Assembly: GCA_003601795.1 (NCBI GenBank) | Contig: PIXU01000129.1 | Coordinates: 1 to 15,013, forward strand | DNA from: Candidatus Methanophagales archaeon | GTDB taxonomy: Archaea; Halobacteriota; Syntropharchaeia; Alkanophagales; Methanospirareceae | Direction of reading: 5' to 3' | DNA length: 15,013 nt | Shown: positions 12,827-15,013 of the stretch, in pieces | Position numbering within the stretch: position 1 is the first letter of the stretch | How the letters are laid out: the number at the start of each line of letters is the position of its first letter | The notes under the pieces: model-generated | Databases searched by the model: none | The model's input: only the letters and a program-made list of their open reading frames with translations | What the model was told of the DNA's origin: nothing | Program-made: the position numbers and the translations under genes

Positions 12827-12873
12827 TAATTTATCACCCAAATAATTCTCCATTTGATGGGGTTATCCGCCAT
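12808..12873 (-). mobile_element. Possible scrap of an IS630-like transposase N-terminus
   Basis: Reading the minus strand from ATG 12873, the peptide MADNPIKWRIIWVINYYLRKS resembles the first helix of IS630-family transposases (an NP/LRW-I-V pattern before the helix-turn-helix). It then runs into antisense of the restriction gene, so only ~20 codons would remain. The position, exactly where the methyltransferase breaks off, fits an IS insertion followed by deletion. The match is short and from memory, so this is a weak call. Confidence 0.25.
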
Positions 12874-13353
12874 TTTTAGCGGAAATAAGCCACAGGAGGT
12901 CATATCTCATATTTCACGTACCCTATTCAAAAAGTATGGTAAAGCACACGCGGGCTTTAATTTGTCTAAATCCTGTGCACTGACCTGCTTTGATTCCTAA
13001 ATATTATCCGCCACCGGCATGGTATCACTTTCGTATGGTTTTAAGATGTAAATTAATACACATTACGTAGATTTAAAGTGGTATTTCTACAAAATTATTA
13101 TATTTATGTTACGAATCGCTGATTTTTAAGGTGATATTTCATTTACCATTAAATTTGAAGAGGATACCTTTTTACCTTCATATCGCTGATTTTCCAACTA
13201 CTTTCTCGCCCACTCTTCCATGTTCTACATATAGAGGAATAAGGGATATACTAATAAAAACCTCTTTGGTTTTATCCTTTCGTTAAATGCTAAAATCAGA
13301 CTTTAGAGGGTGGTTAGGTATTATATGTTCCCTATAATTGTACGAAGTTAAGG
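12874..13353. other. AT-rich stretch with no supportable gene
   Basis: No frame here is long or protein-like enough to call. A 47-codon plus-strand frame at 12857-13000 and a short minus-strand stretch around 13190-13280 (reading KDKTKEVFISISLIPLYVEHG) are open but match nothing I know and could be gene debris. The 12-mer ATCGCTGATTTT occurs twice (13115 and 13182), 67 bp apart. A TATA-like TTATTATATTTATG lies near 13100 without a gene after it. The region probably contains decayed remains of the deleted restriction gene or of a mobile element. Confidence 0.5.
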
Positions 13354-13430
13354 TTACAAAAAGAAAACCTGTGCTAAAAGAAAAACAAAGACCTGTTTCT
13401 TTAGCCAAGCTTTCTTTTTAAGAAAGATTG
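13354..13430 (-). repeat. 76-bp hairpin repeat, copy 2 (3' of panE, inverted)
   Basis: On the minus strand this segment starts directly after the panE TAA and reads CAATCTTTCTTAAAAAGAAA and onward, about 90% identical to 9831-9906. It includes the CTTTCTT/AAGAAAG hairpin (13410-13426) and the CTTTTAGCACAGGTTTTC word. Both copies begin at the stop codon of the gene before them, mobB in one case and panE in the other. Confidence 0.75.
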
Positions 13431-14345
13431 TTAGTTAAGGTTTTTACCGAAGGTAAAAAGTTGTTGGTAAAGCATTTGTTTCAGAAAAGGTTTAGCTACA
13501 AAAACACCGTTTAAGAAATCTATTTCGGTCTTTTTACCCCTTTTTATGTCATTAAGCATTGAAGAGTGATGCTTCTCGGTCGGGGGTATCTGTTCACGGC
13601 GTAGATAATCCGAGTACTCTTCCTCACTATTCCAGAACAGTTCGACTCCCTCCGCCTTCGCGACTTCAAAAGCTTCGTGAATTAACGCTTCGATAACCGC
13701 AAAAGAATGAGGGTCTGTGAGTTTGCCGTACTCAACCCGGAAAATCGCACTCAGGGGATTCAACGCTGCGCTGTACAATGCTTTAGCCCAGATATGCATC
13801 TGAATATTATCCACGGCATCTGAAGGCATCCCCGCATCGTTGAATATTGCAACGATTTTTCTCGACCTCTGCGTGATTTTGTTGTTGAGTTCGCCGATCT
13901 TTGTCGTATCCGCAGAAACGGTTACTTCTACTTCTCCATGTTTTGGCATCTCAAATCCCGTTATGACCGTCCCACCCATTGTGCGTTCTTTCCCAACGTA
14001 CCGTGCTATGATTTCCTCGTTCCCGATGCCGTTCTGCAAGCTGATAACCACGGAATTATCACCAATAAGTGGTTGTAATTCTCGCATCGCATTTTCTGTA
14101 TCAAACGACTTTGTGGTTAGCAAGACCACGTCAGTGTCGGGTTCGTAATTTGATTTTAGCTCTGACACGGCTCTTATGTTTTTTATTACGTGCGAGCCCC
14201 AGATTCCCGAGATTCTGAGCCCGTGTTCCCTTATGGGTTTCATGTGCTTTTCTCTGCCGATGAGTGTAACGTCATAGCCCGCAGTGGCTAACATACCGCC
14301 AAATGCAGTTCCTAATGCTCCTGCACCCAATACGAGGAATTTCAT
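13431..14345 (-). CDS. panE: 2-dehydropantoate 2-reductase (ketopantoate reductase)
   Basis: The 304-residue protein begins MKFLVLGAGALGTAFGGMLA with the NADPH-binding GAGALG at 7-12. TKSFDTENA lies near 79, SLQNGIGNEE near 102, and the family-typical KALYSAALNPLSAIF near 189-203 includes the catalytic lysine. RGKKTEIDFLNGVFV near 269-283 includes the conserved glutamate. PanE reduces ketopantoate to pantoate with NADPH on the way to coenzyme A. After FLNGVFV the protein should continue with a conserved helix ending in a TP-x-N segment. Here the last ~22 residues are encoded by hairpin-type repeat DNA (TTTTTACC-GAA-GGTAAAAA at 13441-13459), so the natural C-terminus may have been replaced. 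The catalytic residues are all upstream of that point. Confidence 0.9.
   Translation of the reverse strand: MKFLVLGAGALGTAFGGMLATAGYDVTLIGREKHMKPIREHGLRISGIWGSHVIKNIRAVSELKSNYEPDTDVVLLTTKSFDTENAMRELQPLIGDNSVVISLQNGIGNEEIIARYVGKERTMGGTVITGFEMPKHGEVEVTVSADTTKIGELNNKITQRSRKIVAIFNDAGMPSDAVDNIQMHIWAKALYSAALNPLSAIFRVEYGKLTDPHSFAVIEALIHEAFEVAKAEGVELFWNSEEEYSDYLRREQIPPTEKHHSSMLNDIKRGKKTEIDFLNGVFVAKPFLKQMLYQQLFTFGKNLN
13441..13459 (-). repeat. GAA-loop palindrome inside the panE 3' end
   Basis: TTTTTACC-GAA-GGTAAAAA is a perfect 8-bp stem on the plus strand, of the same type as TTTTTTGC-GAA-GCAAAAA at the mobB and cobY leaders. It is read through by the last codons of panE and adjoins the 76-bp repeat, so repeat DNA now forms the end of this gene. 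Confidence 0.55.
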
Positions 14346-14399
14346 TGTATGCTTTTTTGTAAAACAAACTCAAAAGCTAATTAATATTGGCGGGTTAGA

Positions 14400-14846
14400 C
14401 TACGTGGCATATAAATCGATTTTACTCCGATATCCTTGCACGCATCCAACAAAACACTGATACAGGATAATTAATACTAATAATATAATACCTATTTTCA
14501 AGATACCTTCATACAAAAGAAACTTAATAACGGTAAAAAGAAGCAAATTCATAACAATCGGAATAGCCCATTGATCTTTTTTTACTTCTTCTGGTGAATC
14601 TTTGCAACATTTTAATACTACTGAAAATGCGCATAGTGCGCAGGTATGAGTTATATGTATCAAAAAGGCTGCAATCATTGAAAATATTAGCCTAGTAACT
14701 ATGTCATAATCTAGAAATGTAATGCCACAAATACAAAATAAAGCGTAATACCCCACTATAAAAAACTCAAAAATAAAAAAATACTGCTCTCTTATTTCTT
14801 TGATTTTTGGAGAGAGAAGAGAAGCAATATCCGTTATTATACCCAT
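14400..14846 (-). CDS. Small four-helix membrane protein of unknown function
   Basis: The 148-residue protein is not one I recognise. Hydropathy by eye gives four membrane segments at about 22-44, 51-78, 94-112 and 115-136. A charged loop (KCCKDSPEEVKKDQW) lies at 79-93 between the second and third. It is unusually rich in cysteine (at least eight) for a membrane protein of this size, several in or next to the helices. The start is well supported: TCCTCC on the plus strand (14853-14858) is a GGAGGA Shine-Dalgarno seven bases before the ATG. It follows closely behind the gene entering at the right edge on the same strand. The DNA is AT-richer than the panE and ATP synthase genes, which suggests acquired sequence. 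Confidence 0.65.
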   Translation of the reverse strand: MGIITDIASLLSPKIKEIREQYFFIFEFFIVGYYALFCICGITFLDYDIVTRLIFSMIAAFLIHITHTCALCAFSVVLKCCKDSPEEVKKDQWAIPIVMNLLLFTVIKFLLYEGILKIGIILLVLIILYQCFVGCVQGYRSKIDLYAT

Positions 14847-14929
14847 TTATTTTTCCTCCAACTATAACACAAAGTTTGCTAATATAAAATAGTGCCATAT
14901 GACCTATACTATACATATCATCCCAATAC

Positions 14930-15013
14930 TTAATTAACATTTTCTTTCTCACTACCTCCATATAGTTCCTCGATCAAATCCTCATACTCCACAACCAGCG
15001 ATTTGCTCAGCTG
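14930..15013 (-). CDS. C-terminal end of a gene entering from the right edge
   Basis: The minus-strand frame is open from the right edge to TAA at 14930-14932 and gives 27 residues (QLSKSLVVEYEDLIEELYGG, then SEKENVN). The charged, helical character with conserved-looking acidic and leucine spacing is that of a real protein end, not a random frame. Its product cannot be named from so little. It is on the same strand as the small membrane protein and ends 84 bp before that start, so they may form one transcript. Confidence 0.5.
   Translation of the reverse strand, partial: QLSKSLVVEYEDLIEELYGGSEKENVN

Noticed and set aside
12857..13000. 47-codon plus-strand frame (starts MGLSAIFSGNKPQEV)
   Set aside because: No ribosome site, no family resemblance, and it lies in gene debris; mentioned only within the intergenic entry.
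14767..14961. 64-codon minus-strand frame between the edge gene and the membrane protein
   Set aside because: It overlaps the well-supported start and first 26 codons of the membrane protein in another phase and has no recognisable domain; its ATG choices coincide with the end of the edge gene.
1..15013. tRNA and rRNA genes
   Set aside because: I found no cloverleaf with a GGTTCGAATCC-like T-arm and no rRNA-like conserved stretch on either strand.

Overview
The window looks like a piece of an archaeal chromosome, probably a euryarchaeote related to methanogens or anaerobic methane or alkane oxidisers; an ANME-1-like source is my guess, not a demonstration. Three things point to archaea. There are A-type ATP synthase subunits H, E and F. 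Cobalamin nucleotide-loop assembly uses a CobY-type guanylyltransferase next to CobS and CobT. Promoter-like TATA boxes and frequent GTG/ATG overlaps are also present. Gene density is moderate, and the intergenic spaces are full of repeats and hairpins.

Layout. (1) 1-1065: the 3' end of a HEAT-repeat gene, then a DUF104-type antitoxin and a PIN-domain toxin in a tight chain. (2) 1062-4798: a cobalamin block. It holds a truncated copy of the cobS 5' end, a SagB-type nitroreductase whose membrane anchor is in another frame, then intact cobS, cobY and cobT. (3) 4801-7573: an ABC-2 exporter (permease and ATPase, minus strand). It is split by a plus-strand gene for a PD-(D/E)XK-like protein, and the whole segment lies between two direct copies of a repeat of about 150 bp. 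(4) 7579-9294 (minus): an ATP synthase operon, atpH-atpE-aspartyl protease-like-atpF. Subunits I, K and C are missing from between these genes. (5) 9356-10721: mobB, then a sugar-isomerase/AP-endonuclease-family TIM barrel. (6) 10816-12826: a broken nuclease-methyltransferase gene of the single-chain restriction-modification type. It is frameshifted at a T6 run and truncated at its 3' end. (7) 12827-13430: about 600 bp of AT-rich DNA with no supportable gene and a possible transposase scrap. (8) 13431-15013 (minus): panE, a four-helix membrane protein, and the C-terminal end of another gene at the right edge.

Working together: cobY, cobS and cobT cover the activation of adenosylcobinamide phosphate, the activation of the lower base, and their joining into cobalamin. 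The ATPase and permease form one exporter. AtpH and AtpE form the peripheral stalk, and AtpF belongs to the central stalk, of the ATP synthase.

Most unusual: A/T-rich hairpins sit immediately before the start codons of several unrelated genes (cobY, mobB, the TIM-barrel gene, the nuclease-methyltransferase). A repeat of about 76 bp carrying related hairpins begins at the stop codons of mobB and panE in inverted orientation. The ABC exporter looks like a repeat-bounded island. A retropepsin-like gene is embedded in the ATP synthase operon.
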